Positions 36,730-46,171 are shown, counted from the first letter of the stretch. The stretch is 64,000 bases of DNA from JAOUEA01 sp963797635 (GCA_963797635.1 CAWCPZ010000008.1:124001-188000); one strand, 5' to 3'. Numbers and translations: made by a program. Notes: a model not told the origin generated them from the sequence alone.

Positions 36730-37377
36730 ATGACCCAGGGTCGAGCCCGCCGGACGCTGGACGCGGACGAACGCCGTGAACGCATCGTCGAGACCGCCAT
36801 GGTCCACTTCGCCGAACACGGGTACCGCGGCGGGCGCGTCGAGGACATCGCCTCGCAGGTGGGGATCGCCAAGGGGACCGTCTTCCTGGACTTCGGTTCG
36901 AAGGAAGGCCTGTTCATGGCCGTCTACCAGCGGGCGGTCTCGAAGCTCCCGGCCTGGCTCGATGCCCCGCAGGACGTGGTGGCCCAGGGGTTCTGGGCCA
37001 CGCTCGACTGGTGGCTGGAGCGCACCGAGGACTTCGTCGAATCCGACCCCGTGCCCCATCGCATCGCCGTCATCGGGCGCTACGACACCGGCATGAGCAT
37101 GCGGCGCTCGATCGACCGGTTCATGCACAGCGAGGATCCGTACGGCACGTTGGAGTTCGTCGAGTTCGGCGTGGGGCAGGGGGAGATCCGCGACGACGTC
37201 GACCCGGAGATGCTCGCCTCCATGCTGGACTGGGCCGCCGAACGGTTCCAGGACGCGCTGGTCTCGGCCGAGCTCGACCCGGGCCTGATCCATCGCCAAC
37301 CCGAGCGCCGGCAGATGCGGATCAAGGAGTTCCTGGAGGTCCTGCGCAGCGGCATCGAGGCGCAGCCCGAGGACTGA
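36730..37377 (+). CDS. TetR/AcrR-family transcriptional regulator
   Basis: 215 residues. The N-terminal HTH is typical: RRERIVETAMVHFAEHGYRG then GGRVEDIASQVGIAKGTVFL, with DFGSKEGLFMAVYQ as the connecting helix. The C-terminal ligand domain is helical with several Trp and Met residues and is unassigned. It is the first gene after the candidate RNA and 35 bp before proC. The ligand and targets cannot be read; no palindromic operator stands out directly upstream. Confidence 0.9.
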   Translation: MTQGRARRTLDADERRERIVETAMVHFAEHGYRGGRVEDIASQVGIAKGTVFLDFGSKEGLFMAVYQRAVSKLPAWLDAPQDVVAQGFWATLDWWLERTEDFVESDPVPHRIAVIGRYDTGMSMRRSIDRFMHSEDPYGTLEFVEFGVGQGEIRDDVDPEMLASMLDWAAERFQDALVSAELDPGLIHRQPERRQMRIKEFLEVLRSGIEAQPED

Positions 37378-37412
37378 GACCCGGGCGTCGCGTGCGGTAC
37401 CGTGAACCTCTG

Positions 37413-38249
37413 ATGAGCACGCCGCAAGCACGACGCGTCGCCTTCCTGGGCGGAGGCAAGATGGCCGAGGCCTTGATCTCGGGCCTGATCCGCTCGGGCG
37501 GCCGCACCGTGGACGAGATCATGGTGACGAACCGCCGCGAGGAGCGCGCACAGGAGCTGGCCGGCAAGTACGGGGTCACCGCGACGCTCGACAACGGCGA
37601 GGCCGTCCGATGGGCCGACGTGCTGGTGCTCATGGCCAAGCCGCAGGACACCGAGACCTTGCTGTCCCAGATCCGCGAGCACGTCACGACGGACGACACC
37701 GTGATCAGTTTCGCGGCAGGCGTCCGGACCTCGTTCGTCGAGAAGCACCTGCCGGACGGCGTGCCGGTGGTGCGCGTGATGTCGAACGTTCCGGTCATGG
37801 TCGACGAGGCGATGTCCGTGATCAGCTCCGGCGACATCGCCACCGACGAGCACATGGCGATCGCCGAAGAGCTCCTCGGGTACGTGGGACGGGTGCTGCG
37901 CCTCAAGGAGCAGCACCTCGACGCGGTCACCGCCACCAGCGGCAGCGGTCCCGCCTACTTCTTCCTGCTGGCCGAGGCGATGATCGAGGCCTGCATCCTG
38001 TTGGGACTCTCGCGCGACGTCGCCACCGACCTCATCATCCAGACGATGCTGGGTTCGGCGAAGATGCTGCGCGACACCGGCAAGCACCCGGTGGAGCTGC
38101 GTGAGATGGTGACCTCGCCCGGCGGCACCACGATCGCGGCGATCCGCCACCTGGAGGAAGCCGGGGTGCGAGCCGCCTTCTTGAACGCGATCGACGCCGC
38201 GCGCCAACGCTCACTCGAGCTGGCGCAGGGTGGCGACGACGACGACTAG
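37413..38249 (+). CDS. proC: Pyrroline-5-carboxylate reductase
   Basis: 278 residues. Last step of proline synthesis, NAD(P)H-dependent. The Rossmann start FLGGGKMAEALISGL is near residue 10, MAKPQDTETLL near 79, and the signature TSGSGPAYFFLLAEAM near 178, with EMVTSPGGTTIAAIRHLEE near 233. The Asp-rich tail (GGDDDD) is unusual but harmless. In mycobacteria proC (Rv0500) is followed by a small HTH gene and a 33-residue basic protein; here those two genes are at 52.8 and 53.9 kb, and a different small basic gene follows proC. Confidence 0.95.
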   Translation: MSTPQARRVAFLGGGKMAEALISGLIRSGGRTVDEIMVTNRREERAQELAGKYGVTATLDNGEAVRWADVLVLMAKPQDTETLLSQIREHVTTDDTVISFAAGVRTSFVEKHLPDGVPVVRVMSNVPVMVDEAMSVISSGDIATDEHMAIAEELLGYVGRVLRLKEQHLDAVTATSGSGPAYFFLLAEAMIEACILLGLSRDVATDLIIQTMLGSAKMLRDTGKHPVELREMVTSPGGTTIAAIRHLEEAGVRAAFLNAIDAARQRSLELAQGGDDDD

Positions 38250-38250
38250 C

Positions 38251-38270
38251 CGGCCGGTTCCGACCGGCCG
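38251..38270 (+). terminator. Perfect 8-bp hairpin between proC and the small basic gene
   Basis: CGGCCGGT (38251-38258) and ACCGGCCG (38263-38270) with the loop TCCG, starting 2 nt after the proC stop. It could be an attenuator or terminator; AAGGAAGG, the ribosome site of the next gene, lies just beyond it. Confidence 0.55.
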
Positions 38271-38286
38271 CAAGGAAGGACCACGC

Positions 38287-38412
38287 ATGGGCAGGGGATC
38301 ATTGGCCAAGGTGCGCTCCGCGAAGGACCGCCAACGCAAGAAGAAGGCACGCGAGGTGCGGCAGGCCGCCGACCGGGCCGCCGCCCGCAAGGCCGCGAAG
38401 AAGAAGCGGTAG
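38287..38412 (+). CDS. Small, very basic protein (41 residues)
   Basis: MGRGSLAKVRSAKDRQRKKK... ending AAKKKR; about 45 percent Lys plus Arg, otherwise Ala-rich and probably helical. AAGGAAGGA lies 6 nt before the ATG, a strong site. The composition suggests binding to nucleic acid or the ribosome. It is not the AURKAIP1-like protein (that one is at 53937). It abuts the convergent DUF421 gene with no spacer. Confidence 0.65.
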   Translation: MGRGSLAKVRSAKDRQRKKKAREVRQAADRAAARKAAKKKR

Positions 38413-39000
38413 TCAGGACGTCGGGCTCAGGCGCGCCACCGCTGCGGCGAGCTCGTCGATCTTGTGCTCCACCCGGTCCAGGTCCATCCTGCTCGCATCC
38501 CTGGCCTGCTCGGTGAGCTCCACGACGATCGAGCCCGAGGGGTACATCTCGGCTTCGTGCACGTCGTGCACCCCTTCTGCGCCCTGGTTGAGCAGCGCGG
38601 CCGTGAGATCGCCCTCCCGGATCCCGAGGTGCTGGAGCGCGTGGTGGTCGATCTTGCCGTCGTGCACCAGGACCACGGTGTCGCCCTCCATCACCTTGTC
38701 CAGCCAGGAGTTCTTGCGCACCACCCACACCACGGCCGCGTTGAGCAGGAGCAGCGTGACCACGCCGATCGCGCCGCCCACGAGTGAGTTGTCCGGGCCG
38801 ATGATGGCGTTCTGCACCACGTTGCTGAGCAGCAGCAGCACGACCAGGTCGAAGGCGTTGAGTTGGGCCACGGTTCTGCGGCCCATGATCCGGAGCAGCA
38901 CCACCACGATCAGGTAGACGGCGATCGTGCGGATCACCTTCTCGCCGATCGGCATCGGCATCGTGAACAGGCTGTCGAACGAACTCGCGATCGTGAACAT
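38413..39000 (-). CDS. DUF421 (YetF-like) membrane protein
   Basis: 195 residues. Three N-terminal membrane helices (IRTIAVYLIVVVLLRIMG, FDLVVLLLLSNVVQNAI, AIGVVTLLLLNAAVVWVV), then a cytoplasmic beta domain with EGDTVVLVHDGKID and LGIREGDLTAALLNQGA. RIMGRRTVAQLNAFDLVV is the DUF421 signature. The C-terminal helix is amphipathic (MDLDRVEHKIDELAAAV). The role is unknown; it is often associated with spore or envelope stress in Gram-positives. ATG preceded by GGAGGA. Confidence 0.88.
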   Translation of the reverse strand: MFTIASSFDSLFTMPMPIGEKVIRTIAVYLIVVVLLRIMGRRTVAQLNAFDLVVLLLLSNVVQNAIIGPDNSLVGGAIGVVTLLLLNAAVVWVVRKNSWLDKVMEGDTVVLVHDGKIDHHALQHLGIREGDLTAALLNQGAEGVHDVHEAEMYPSGSIVVELTEQARDASRMDLDRVEHKIDELAAAVARLSPTS

Positions 39001-39024
39001 GGGTCCTCCTCGGGCCGGGAAGCT

Positions 39025-39813
39025 TCAGCGGGCGTCGACGCGGTTCCGCAGCGTGCCGATGCCCTCGGCGGCGAGTTCCACCTGGGCGCCCGGCCACAGT
39101 CGGCGCGAAGGATCGGCATCGTCCTCGACCGGCGGGAACGGACCGAGCGCGAAGGCGTCGCCTCGTTCCAGGACCGCGTGCTGGCTGACGTCGGCGATCA
39201 GGCGGAACAGGCTGGCGGCGGCGCCGTTCAGGTTGCCCTTCAGCAGGTCCTGGTCGTCGACCTTGACCGTGACGAACATCGTTTGGGGATCGAGCTCGTC
39301 GGTGGTGACGACGCACGGCCCGATCGCGATGGGGACGCCGTCGGCGTGTTCGACCGGGGCGCCGTCGGACGCGTGCGCCCGCCAGTCGCTCACCAGGGTG
39401 TAGCCGAAGACGTGGTCGCCGACGGCGTCGGCCTCGAGCTTCGCGCCCTCGTTGCCGACCACGGCGGCCACCATGGGCTCGTAGTCGAGCCAAGCGGCTT
39501 CCTCGGGCCAGGGCACCGCTTGCTCGGGGCCGACGATCCGGCGGTCGACGTCCATGGCGCGGGGGGAGAGCAGGGACTGGGGGAACAGGGGCGTGAGGAC
39601 GCGAGGCTTCGGGACGCGCCAGTTCCACGCGTCATCTCGTTGCAGGGCTGCACGGGCGGCATCCATGACGGTGCCTCGGCTGGACGAAACCAGGCCCTCG
39701 AGGGTGGTGGGGAACGCCGGGTGCCCGACGGCATCCGGCAGATCGATCACCTCTGCCTCGAGGATCGCTCCCAGTCGCCGGTGCCCCCCCCGGTCGTAGG
39801 TCACGAGCCTCAT
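39025..39813 (-). CDS. Fumarylacetoacetate hydrolase family protein
   Basis: 262 residues, with an N-terminal small domain (MRLVTYDRGGHRRLGAILE) and an FAH C-terminal domain. LDYEPMVAAVVGNEG near residue 108 corresponds to the metal-binding EAExxxVIG of the family, though only part of the acidic set is present. FGYTLVSDWRAH near 136 and DLLKGNLNGAAASLFRLIAD near 185 are recognisable. Members cleave or isomerise C-C bonds in aromatic catabolism. Because the acidic triad is altered, activity is uncertain. Confidence 0.82.
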   Translation of the reverse strand: MRLVTYDRGGHRRLGAILEAEVIDLPDAVGHPAFPTTLEGLVSSSRGTVMDAARAALQRDDAWNWRVPKPRVLTPLFPQSLLSPRAMDVDRRIVGPEQAVPWPEEAAWLDYEPMVAAVVGNEGAKLEADAVGDHVFGYTLVSDWRAHASDGAPVEHADGVPIAIGPCVVTTDELDPQTMFVTVKVDDQDLLKGNLNGAAASLFRLIADVSQHAVLERGDAFALGPFPPVEDDADPSRRLWPGAQVELAAEGIGTLRNRVDAR

Positions 39814-40010
39814 GTGGGAGCCGAAGCATACGCCCGTCCCGGGCCGATTTCCGGGTTTCGGGTCGGCAGTATCCCCCGCGGGCCGGCGGCAGGGGCCAAC
39901 CGGCGGTCAGCGCAGGCCATGGGCGGGTTTCGGGGCGCTCGGCTAGCATGTCGGCCTGCGCCGGCAGGCAGAGAGAGGCCTGCGCGCTCCGAGAAGGGGA
40001 GGGACTCCCG

Positions 40011-41576
40011 ATGGCTGAGAAGTTCCGGATCACCTACGCCACGATGTCGGCCGACAACGAGGAACTGCAGGCGGCCTACGACGCCGCCGCCGAGCGCGCC
40101 CGTGCCGAACTCGGCAAGGAGTACCCGGTCGTCGTCAACGGCGAAGAGCGCTGGCGTGACGAGAAGTACGAGGAGCCCTCGCCGATCGATGCCGACATCA
40201 CGATCGGCAAGTTCAGCCAGGCCACCACGCAGGACGTCGACGACGCCGTGGCGGCCGCGAAGGCCTTCCAGCTGGAGTGGGACCGCATGGGCTGGCAGGA
40301 GCGCGTTCGCATCCTGCGCAACGTCGCGGACATCATGGAGGACCGCGTCTACGACCTGGGCGCCCTCATGGCCTACGAGGTCGGCAAGAGCCGGCTCGAG
40401 GCGCTCGGCGACGTGCAGGAGACCGCGGAGCTGATCCGCTGGAACTGCGACGAGATGGAGAAGCACGACGGCTTCCGGGTCCCGATGAGCGGGCTCGGCG
40501 CCGCCGGCGACTACTACGACGTGCTGCGACCGCACGGCGTGTGGGCCGTGATCAGCCCGTTCAACTTCCCGATGGCGCTGTCGGGCGGACCGTCCAGCGG
40601 GGCGTTGGTGGCCGGCAACACGGTCGTGCTGAAGCCCTCGAACCAGGGCGCGCTCCTGGGCTACAAGCTCTACGAGTGCTATCGCGACGGCGGCGTGCCG
40701 GCGGGCGCCTTCCACCTGGTGACGGGCCGTGGCGCGGTGGCCGGCGACCACCTGTGGCACCACCCCGACGTGAACGGCATCACCTTCACGGGGTCCTACC
40801 CGGTGGGCATGGACATCTACAAGCACTTCTCCACCGACGTGCCCAAGCCGGTGATCTGCGAGATGGGCGGCAAGAACCCCACGATCGTCACCAAGAACGC
40901 GGACCTGGACAAGGCCACCGACGGCGTGTTGCGCAGCGCCTTCGGGTTCGGCGGGCAGAAGTGCTCGGCCTGCAGCCGGGTCTACGTGGAGCGCGAGGTC
41001 TACGACGACTTCGTCACCCAGCTCAAGACCAAGACCGAGAAGATCAAGGTCGGCAACCCGATCGAGCGCGACGTCTACATGGGTCCGATCATCAACGAGC
41101 CCGCGATGGAGACCTACGAGGAAGCCTCCGAGGAGGCTCGCAAGAACGGCACGATCGTCACCGGCGGCCAGCGCATCACCGAAGGGGACTTCGGTCGAGG
41201 GCTGTTCGTGGAGCCCACGATCGTCGAGGCTCCCGAGGACAGTTGGCTCTGGAAGAAGGAGCTGTTCGTGCCGTTCGTGGCGGTGGCGCCGTTCGACGAG
41301 CTCGACGACGCGATCGACAAGGCGAACGACACCGAGTACGGGTTGACCTCCGGGTTCTTCAGCGAGGACCGGGCCGAGATCGACGAGTGGCTCGACCGTG
41401 TGCAGGCGGGCGTCGTGTACGTGAACCGGCGCGCGGGCTCCACCACCGGCGCATGGCCCGGCGTGCAGCCCTTCGGCGGCTGGAAGGGCTCGGGGACCAC
41501 CGGCAAGGCGGGTGGAGGGCCCTACTACGTCACCCAATACCTGCGCGAGCAGTCGCGGACGGTGATCGAGGAGTGA
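40011..41576 (+). CDS. L-glutamate gamma-semialdehyde (P5C) dehydrogenase
   Basis: 521 residues from the ATG at 40011, which has AGGGGAGGG upstream. Aldehyde dehydrogenase fold with SPFNFPMALSGGPSSGALVA near residue 183, FTGSYPVGMDIYKHF near 260, catalytic Glu in CEMGGKNPTIV near 285 and catalytic Cys in GGQKCSACSRVY near 319. Length and motifs match RocA/PruA-type enzymes oxidising P5C to glutamate. It heads a co-directional run with a class III aminotransferase 4 nt overlapped downstream, which suggests catabolism of an amino acid such as ornithine, proline or GABA. The substrate is inferred. Confidence 0.88.
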   Translation: MAEKFRITYATMSADNEELQAAYDAAAERARAELGKEYPVVVNGEERWRDEKYEEPSPIDADITIGKFSQATTQDVDDAVAAAKAFQLEWDRMGWQERVRILRNVADIMEDRVYDLGALMAYEVGKSRLEALGDVQETAELIRWNCDEMEKHDGFRVPMSGLGAAGDYYDVLRPHGVWAVISPFNFPMALSGGPSSGALVAGNTVVLKPSNQGALLGYKLYECYRDGGVPAGAFHLVTGRGAVAGDHLWHHPDVNGITFTGSYPVGMDIYKHFSTDVPKPVICEMGGKNPTIVTKNADLDKATDGVLRSAFGFGGQKCSACSRVYVEREVYDDFVTQLKTKTEKIKVGNPIERDVYMGPIINEPAMETYEEASEEARKNGTIVTGGQRITEGDFGRGLFVEPTIVEAPEDSWLWKKELFVPFVAVAPFDELDDAIDKANDTEYGLTSGFFSEDRAEIDEWLDRVQAGVVYVNRRAGSTTGAWPGVQPFGGWKGSGTTGKAGGGPYYVTQYLREQSRTVIEE

Positions 41577-42883
41577 CCGCCACCGAGCGCGATCTCACGT
41601 TCGATGCTCTCGCCGCCCACAGCGGCCCGAAACTGATCACCGACATCCCCGGTCCCGAGTCGCTCGCGCGGATCGCGCGTGACGGCAAGGTCACCTCGCC
41701 CTCGCTGCCGCGGGCCTACCCGTTCGTGCCCAAGCGCGGCGCGGGCTCGATCGTCGAGGACGTGGACGGCAACCTGTTCCTGGACATCAACGCCGGCATC
41801 GCGGTGACGTCCACGGGCCATTGCCATCCGAGGGTGGTCGAGGCGATCCAACGGCAGGCCACGCAGCTGCTGCACTACTCGGCGAGCGACTTCTACCTGC
41901 CCATCTACTCCGACGTCGCCGAACGACTGGCCGCCACCGCGCCCTTCGGCGGTGCGCCCGCGCGCGTGTTCCTGTCCAACTCGGGCACCGAGGCGGTGGA
42001 GGCGGCGATCAAGCTCGCCCGCTACACCACCGGCCGGCAGTACCTGATCGGCTTCTACCAGTCGTTCCACGGGCGGTCGATGGGATCGGTCACGCTCACC
42101 GCCTCGAAGGCGAAGTACCGCCAGAACTTCGGCCCCATGCTGCCGAGCGTGTACCACTCGTTCTACGGCGACTTCGACTACCTCGAAGAGGTGCTGTTCA
42201 AGCGGGTCGTCACCCCCGGAGAGGTCGCGGCGATCGTCGTGGAGTCCTGGTTGGGCGAAGGTGGCTACGTGCTCCCGCCCGAGGGGTGGTTCCGCTACCT
42301 GCGGGAGCTCTGCGACCGTCACGGCATCATGCTCGTCTGCGACGAGGTCCAGTCGGGCGTCGGGCGGAGCGGCACGATGTGGGCGATCGAGCAGGAAGGC
42401 GTCACGCCCGACATCATCACCGCCGGCAAGGGCATCGCGAGCGGGCTGCCGCTCGGCGCGATGATCGCGCGCGACGACGTGATGACGTGGGAAGCCGGGG
42501 CGCACGGTTCCACGTACGGCGGTTCGCCGGTCTCGTGCGCCGCGGCGTTGGCCACGCTCGACGTGATCGAGGACGAAGGACTGATGGCGAACGCGTCCGC
42601 GGTGGGCGAGGTCTTCCTCGCGGGCATGCGCGAGATCGCGCAGCGCCATCCCATCATCACGGAGGTGCGCGGCCGGGCGCTGTGGATCGGGCTCTCGTTC
42701 GCCGACCACGATCAGGCGACCGCGGTGGAGCAGGCATCGTTCCGGCGCGGCCTGCTCGCGTTGGGGTGCGGCGACGACGCGATCCGCATCTCGCCGCCGC
42801 TGATCTTCCGCGAGGATCAGGCTCGAGCGGCGCTGGAGATCTTCGAAGACGCGGTGGCCGAGGTCGAGGCCGGCGGCTCGTAG
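41573..42883 (+). CDS. Class III PLP-dependent aminotransferase (GABA/ornithine type)
   Basis: 436 residues from a GTG that overlaps the upstream stop (GTGA). PLP fold type I: VFLSNSGTEAVEAAIKLAR near residue 130, YQSFHGRSMGSVT near 162, VCDEVQSGVGRSG near 254 and the PLP-lysine in TAGKGIASGLPLGA near 282. These are features of 4-aminobutyrate/acetylornithine-type transaminases. Coupled to a semialdehyde dehydrogenase, it should make the aldehyde that the dehydrogenase oxidises. Which amine donor is used cannot be read. Confidence 0.9.
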   Translation: MTATERDLTFDALAAHSGPKLITDIPGPESLARIARDGKVTSPSLPRAYPFVPKRGAGSIVEDVDGNLFLDINAGIAVTSTGHCHPRVVEAIQRQATQLLHYSASDFYLPIYSDVAERLAATAPFGGAPARVFLSNSGTEAVEAAIKLARYTTGRQYLIGFYQSFHGRSMGSVTLTASKAKYRQNFGPMLPSVYHSFYGDFDYLEEVLFKRVVTPGEVAAIVVESWLGEGGYVLPPEGWFRYLRELCDRHGIMLVCDEVQSGVGRSGTMWAIEQEGVTPDIITAGKGIASGLPLGAMIARDDVMTWEAGAHGSTYGGSPVSCAAALATLDVIEDEGLMANASAVGEVFLAGMREIAQRHPIITEVRGRALWIGLSFADHDQATAVEQASFRRGLLALGCGDDAIRISPPLIFREDQARAALEIFEDAVAEVEAGGS

Positions 42884-42889
42884 GGGCGC

Positions 42890-43273
42890 GTGACCTCGCT
42901 CGTCGAGACCCTCACGTTCGACAGCCGCGACCCCGAGCCGGTGGCGCGGTTCTGGTGCACGGCGCTGGGCTACCAGGTGACCGACAGCGACACCCAGGGC
43001 GTCTGGATCGAGGACCCGGCCGGGCGAGGCTGGCCGATCCTGTTCCTGATCGTGCCCGAGGACAAGTCGATCAAGAACCGCCTCCACCTGGACCTGTCAC
43101 CACCCACCACGATGGCTCAGGAGGTCGAGCGGCTGGTCGACGCCGGCGCCACCGTCGTGGAACGGGTCGACGAAGGCGGCAGCTACTGGACCGTGCTCAC
43201 CGACCCCGAGGGCAACGAGTTCTGCGTGCTGCGCGGTCCGGACGACGACCCCCCGAGGCAGCGACCGGTGTGA
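42890..43273 (+). CDS. Glyoxalase-like (VOC) protein
   Basis: 127 residues from a GTG. TLTFDSRDPEPVARFWCTALGYQVTD and LHLDLSPPTTMAQEVERLVDAG then VLTDPEGNEFCVLRG show the glyoxalase-like fold used by actinobacterial VOC proteins of unknown substrate. The C-terminus is a short proline-rich tail. It lies between the aminotransferase and the CoA-transferase genes in the same transcriptional direction. Confidence 0.88.
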   Translation: MTSLVETLTFDSRDPEPVARFWCTALGYQVTDSDTQGVWIEDPAGRGWPILFLIVPEDKSIKNRLHLDLSPPTTMAQEVERLVDAGATVVERVDEGGSYWTVLTDPEGNEFCVLRGPDDDPPRQRPV

Positions 43274-43292
43274 GGCACGCGGCAGGGGTCGC

Positions 43293-44210
43293 ATGAGCAA
43301 GGTCACGACGATGCAGGACGCGGTGCGCGACCTCGTGCGGGACGGCGACACCGTGGCGATCGAGGGCTTCACCCACCTGATCTGCTTCGCGGCGGGACAC
43401 GAGATCATCCGTCAGCGTCGTCGCGACCTGACGCTCGCCCGGATGACCCCCGACGTGGTCTACGACCAGATGATCGGTGCGGGCGTCGCGAGCAAGCTGA
43501 TCTTCAGCTGGATGGGCAACCCCGGGGTGGGCAACCTCCATGCCGTGCGCCGTCGCATCGAGAAGGCCGACCCCGAGCCGCTCGAGATCGAGGAGTACTC
43601 GCACTTCGGCATGGTGTGCCGCTACATGGCCGGCGCGGCGAACCTGCCCTTCTTCCCGATCCGCAGCTACTACGAATCGGACATCCCCACGGTGAACCCG
43701 AAGATCGTGCCGATGACCTCGCCCTACGACCCGAACGACGAGGTCTACGTGGTGCCGCCGCTCAAGCCCGACGTCGCGATCGTGGCCGCCCAGCGCGCCG
43801 ATGCCGAGGGCGACACGCAGATCTGGGGGCTGCTCGGCTGCCAGAAGGAGGTCGCGTTCGCCGCCCACAAGGTGATCGTGGTGGTCGAGGAGGTCGTGGA
43901 GGAATCGACGATCCGCCAGGACCCCAACCGGACGGTGATCCCCGGGGCCGTGGTGGATGCCGTGGTCGAGGAACCGTTCTCGTGCCATCCGTCGTTCACG
44001 CAGGGCTACTACGACCGCGACAACGCCTTCTACCTGGAGTGGGACCGCATCGCGAAGGATCCGGCCACCCTGGAAGCGTGGTACGACGAGTGGGTCTACG
44101 GTCTGGCCAACCACCGCGAGTACGTCGAGAAGTTCGGCGACGCCTACTGGGACCGCCTGCGGCCCACGCCGGCGCCCTCGGGCGAGGTCGACTACGGGAG
44201 GTACGCGTGA
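43293..44210 (+). CDS. CoA-transferase subunit A (glutaconate CoA-transferase-like)
   Basis: 305 residues. Family I CoA-transferase alpha chain: VRDGDTVAIEGFTHLICFAA near residue 14, MIGAGVASKLIFSWMGNPGV near 60, and RADAEGDTQIWG near 166. Paired with the B subunit whose GTG overlaps its stop. The closest pattern is the glutaconate or actinobacterial acyl-CoA-transferase group, which moves CoA between organic acids. Part of the putative amino-acid catabolic run. Confidence 0.88.
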   Translation: MSKVTTMQDAVRDLVRDGDTVAIEGFTHLICFAAGHEIIRQRRRDLTLARMTPDVVYDQMIGAGVASKLIFSWMGNPGVGNLHAVRRRIEKADPEPLEIEEYSHFGMVCRYMAGAANLPFFPIRSYYESDIPTVNPKIVPMTSPYDPNDEVYVVPPLKPDVAIVAAQRADAEGDTQIWGLLGCQKEVAFAAHKVIVVVEEVVEESTIRQDPNRTVIPGAVVDAVVEEPFSCHPSFTQGYYDRDNAFYLEWDRIAKDPATLEAWYDEWVYGLANHREYVEKFGDAYWDRLRPTPAPSGEVDYGRYA

Positions 44211-44992
44211 GCACCGACGTGGCCCGGGACCTCGGCTATTCGAAGTCCGAGATCATGATCGCCGCGAGCGCCCGCCAGCTCGCCGGGGTGAAGAACTGCT
44301 TCGTCGGCGTCGGCCTGCCCAACATCGTGTGCAACCTGTCCCAGCGCACCGTGACCCCCGAACTGCAGCTGGTGTACGAATCGGGCGTGTACGGCGCCCG
44401 CCCCGAACGGCTGCCGCTCTCGATCGGCGACCCGACCCTGGCCACGGGCTCCACCGCGATCACCAGCATGTTCGAGCTGTTCGCGTTCTACCTGCAGGCG
44501 GGGCTGATCGACGTCGCGTTCCTGGGGGGAGCGCAGATCGATCGCCACGGCAACCTCAACACCACCGTGATCGGTGACTACGCCAACCCCAAGGTCCGCC
44601 TGCCGGGCTCGGGAGGCGCGTGCGAGATCGCGATCCACGCGAAGCAGATCCTGGTGATCATGCGCCAGGCGCAGCGTTCGTTCGTGGAGCGGCTGGACTT
44701 CCGAACCTCGCCGGGGCACAGCGGCGACCCCGCGCACGACGCCGCACGCGGATGGCACGGGAGCGGGCCGACCAGCGTCGTCACCGACCTCGGCACCTAC
44801 GCGTTCGACGCCGCCACGGGGGAGATGACCTTGGTCACCCTGCATCCCGGCGTGACGCTGGACGACGTCCGGGCCAACATGGGGTGGGAGCCTCGCGTGG
44901 CCGACGAGCTGGGCGAGACACCCCCGCCCACACCCGAGGAGCTCCGCCTGATCCGTGAGGAGCTCGATCCCCTGGGGGTCTACACCAAGTAG
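44207..44992 (+). CDS. CoA-transferase subunit B
   Basis: 261 residues from GTG. Beta chain of a family I CoA-transferase: AASARQLAGVKNCFVGVGLP near residue 18 (the glycine-rich start), QLVYESGVYGARPE near 49 with the Glu that forms the CoA thioester (ESG), and GLIDVAFLGGAQIDRHGNLN near 96. It overlaps subunit A by GTGA. Together they form the heteromeric enzyme. Confidence 0.9.
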   Translation: MSTDVARDLGYSKSEIMIAASARQLAGVKNCFVGVGLPNIVCNLSQRTVTPELQLVYESGVYGARPERLPLSIGDPTLATGSTAITSMFELFAFYLQAGLIDVAFLGGAQIDRHGNLNTTVIGDYANPKVRLPGSGGACEIAIHAKQILVIMRQAQRSFVERLDFRTSPGHSGDPAHDAARGWHGSGPTSVVTDLGTYAFDAATGEMTLVTLHPGVTLDDVRANMGWEPRVADELGETPPPTPEELRLIREELDPLGVYTK

Positions 44993-44994
44993 CC

Positions 44995-45934
44995 ATGGAC
45001 GCGATCGGCCGGGACGAGCAGGACGCGACACGGGAGCCGTTCGTCGATGACCTCTCGTGGTTCGCACCGCTGCTCGCACCGACATGGTTGCTGCCCGGCG
45101 TCGCCAAAGATGCCCCTCGGGTGGAACTGGCCGCCGAGCCATGGCCGGAGGAACCGGCGCTCGGACCAGGACGGGCGCGATCTGCGGCAGGGCCTGCCGT
45201 TGTTCCTCGCCGAAGGGATCCGCTACCTGACGAACGCCCTGCCGTCGGTTCGTGCGGAACCGGTACCCCCTTCCGGCGAGCAGGCCGGCGCCGGGATCTC
45301 GATCCTCACGTCGATCGTTGCGGGCCATCCGCCCGTGATCAGGATCCGTCTGATGGATGCGGCCTTCGGGCTAGAACGGGACCCGATCGAACGGGAAGTC
45401 GAGTCCGATGCCGATCTCGGCACCGTGCTCGTCTCCCTTCCCCGAGTGACGGTCGACGCGTTGCGGTCCACCGGCGTCAGGTCGTCGTGGGATTCGCGGT
45501 ACTCGCCACCCCCGCCCGCGTCTGCGGCGCGCGTGGTTCGCGGGCACCGGGCGTGCGTCCGGTTCGCCGATCCGGCGTTCTACACCGCCGAGAGTGCCGA
45601 TCGCCGGGCTGCCGCGCGCGATGAAGCCAGGCTGGTGATCCGGCGCCTGGCCGACGCCGCCACCAGCACGAGCGAAGCGTTGCCCGCCGTCTTGTTCTTC
45701 GCCACGCTGGTGGGCGCCACGCGCGCGGGGTTCGACGCGGCGAACGACTTCCGGATGTCGGTGAACGCCCGATGCATGGAGGCCACCGACCTCCGCGACC
45801 CGGTGTTCCGCCTGTCGGTCATCGCGTTGCGCACGATCGGCGACGAGGCCATCGCGGAACGCCGGGCTCACCAGCTGGAGGCCGTGGAGGACCCGTCGTT
45901 CCAGGATTGGCTCGAACGAGCGAGGAGGGCCTGA
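44995..45934 (+). CDS. Unknown protein (frameshift near 45160)
   Basis: About 313 residues when a shift near 45160 is corrected. The first part reads MDAIGRDEQDATREPFVDDL..., the second RQGLPLFLAEGIRYLTNALP and onwards. The C-terminal ~90 residues (DEARLVIRRLADAATSTSEA then LPAVLFFATLVGATRAGFD, SVNARCMEATDLRD) look like a conserved helical domain. I recognise no family. It is 3 nt after the CoA-transferase B stop, so it is probably cotranscribed. It could be a separate short gene plus a longer one if the shift is real. Confidence 0.5.
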
Positions 45935-45937
45935 GCG

Positions 45938-46171
45938 ATGCCTGAGCCGCGTGACCGGCCCGACCTCCCGCCCGAACCGTGGTCCAAGGAGACGGCGGAG
46001 GACGACGAGCCCGACTGGGCGCAGTCGATCCGCGACGGGCGCAAGGCCCGTGGTGACCGGCTGCGCTCGGTCTTCGCCGGATTCGACGATGCCGACGACG
46101 ACCCGACCAGCGCCGTGCCGTCGAGATCGGCGGCCCCCCGGGACGACCGTGATCCGGGGGTGGAGCCGTGA
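45938..46171 (+). CDS. Small Asp/Pro-rich protein
   Basis: 77 residues: MPEPRDRPDLPPEPW..., then a helical segment (EDDEPDWAQSIRDGRKARGDRLRSVFAGFDD) and a disordered tail. It lies 4 nt after the previous stop and overlaps the next GTG start by 4 nt, which supports translation as part of the run. No family recognised. Confidence 0.55.
   Translation: MPEPRDRPDLPPEPWSKETAEDDEPDWAQSIRDGRKARGDRLRSVFAGFDDADDDPTSAVPSRSAAPRDDRDPGVEP

Noticed and set aside
36219..36779. Open frame in the structured region between mshA and TetR
   Set aside because: Arg/Pro-rich translation without family pattern, no ribosome site, and it runs into the TetR gene in another frame. The tetraloop hairpins explain the sequence better.
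39810..41537. 575-codon open frame opposite the P5C dehydrogenase
   Set aside because: Antisense shadow; no motif and no ribosome site.
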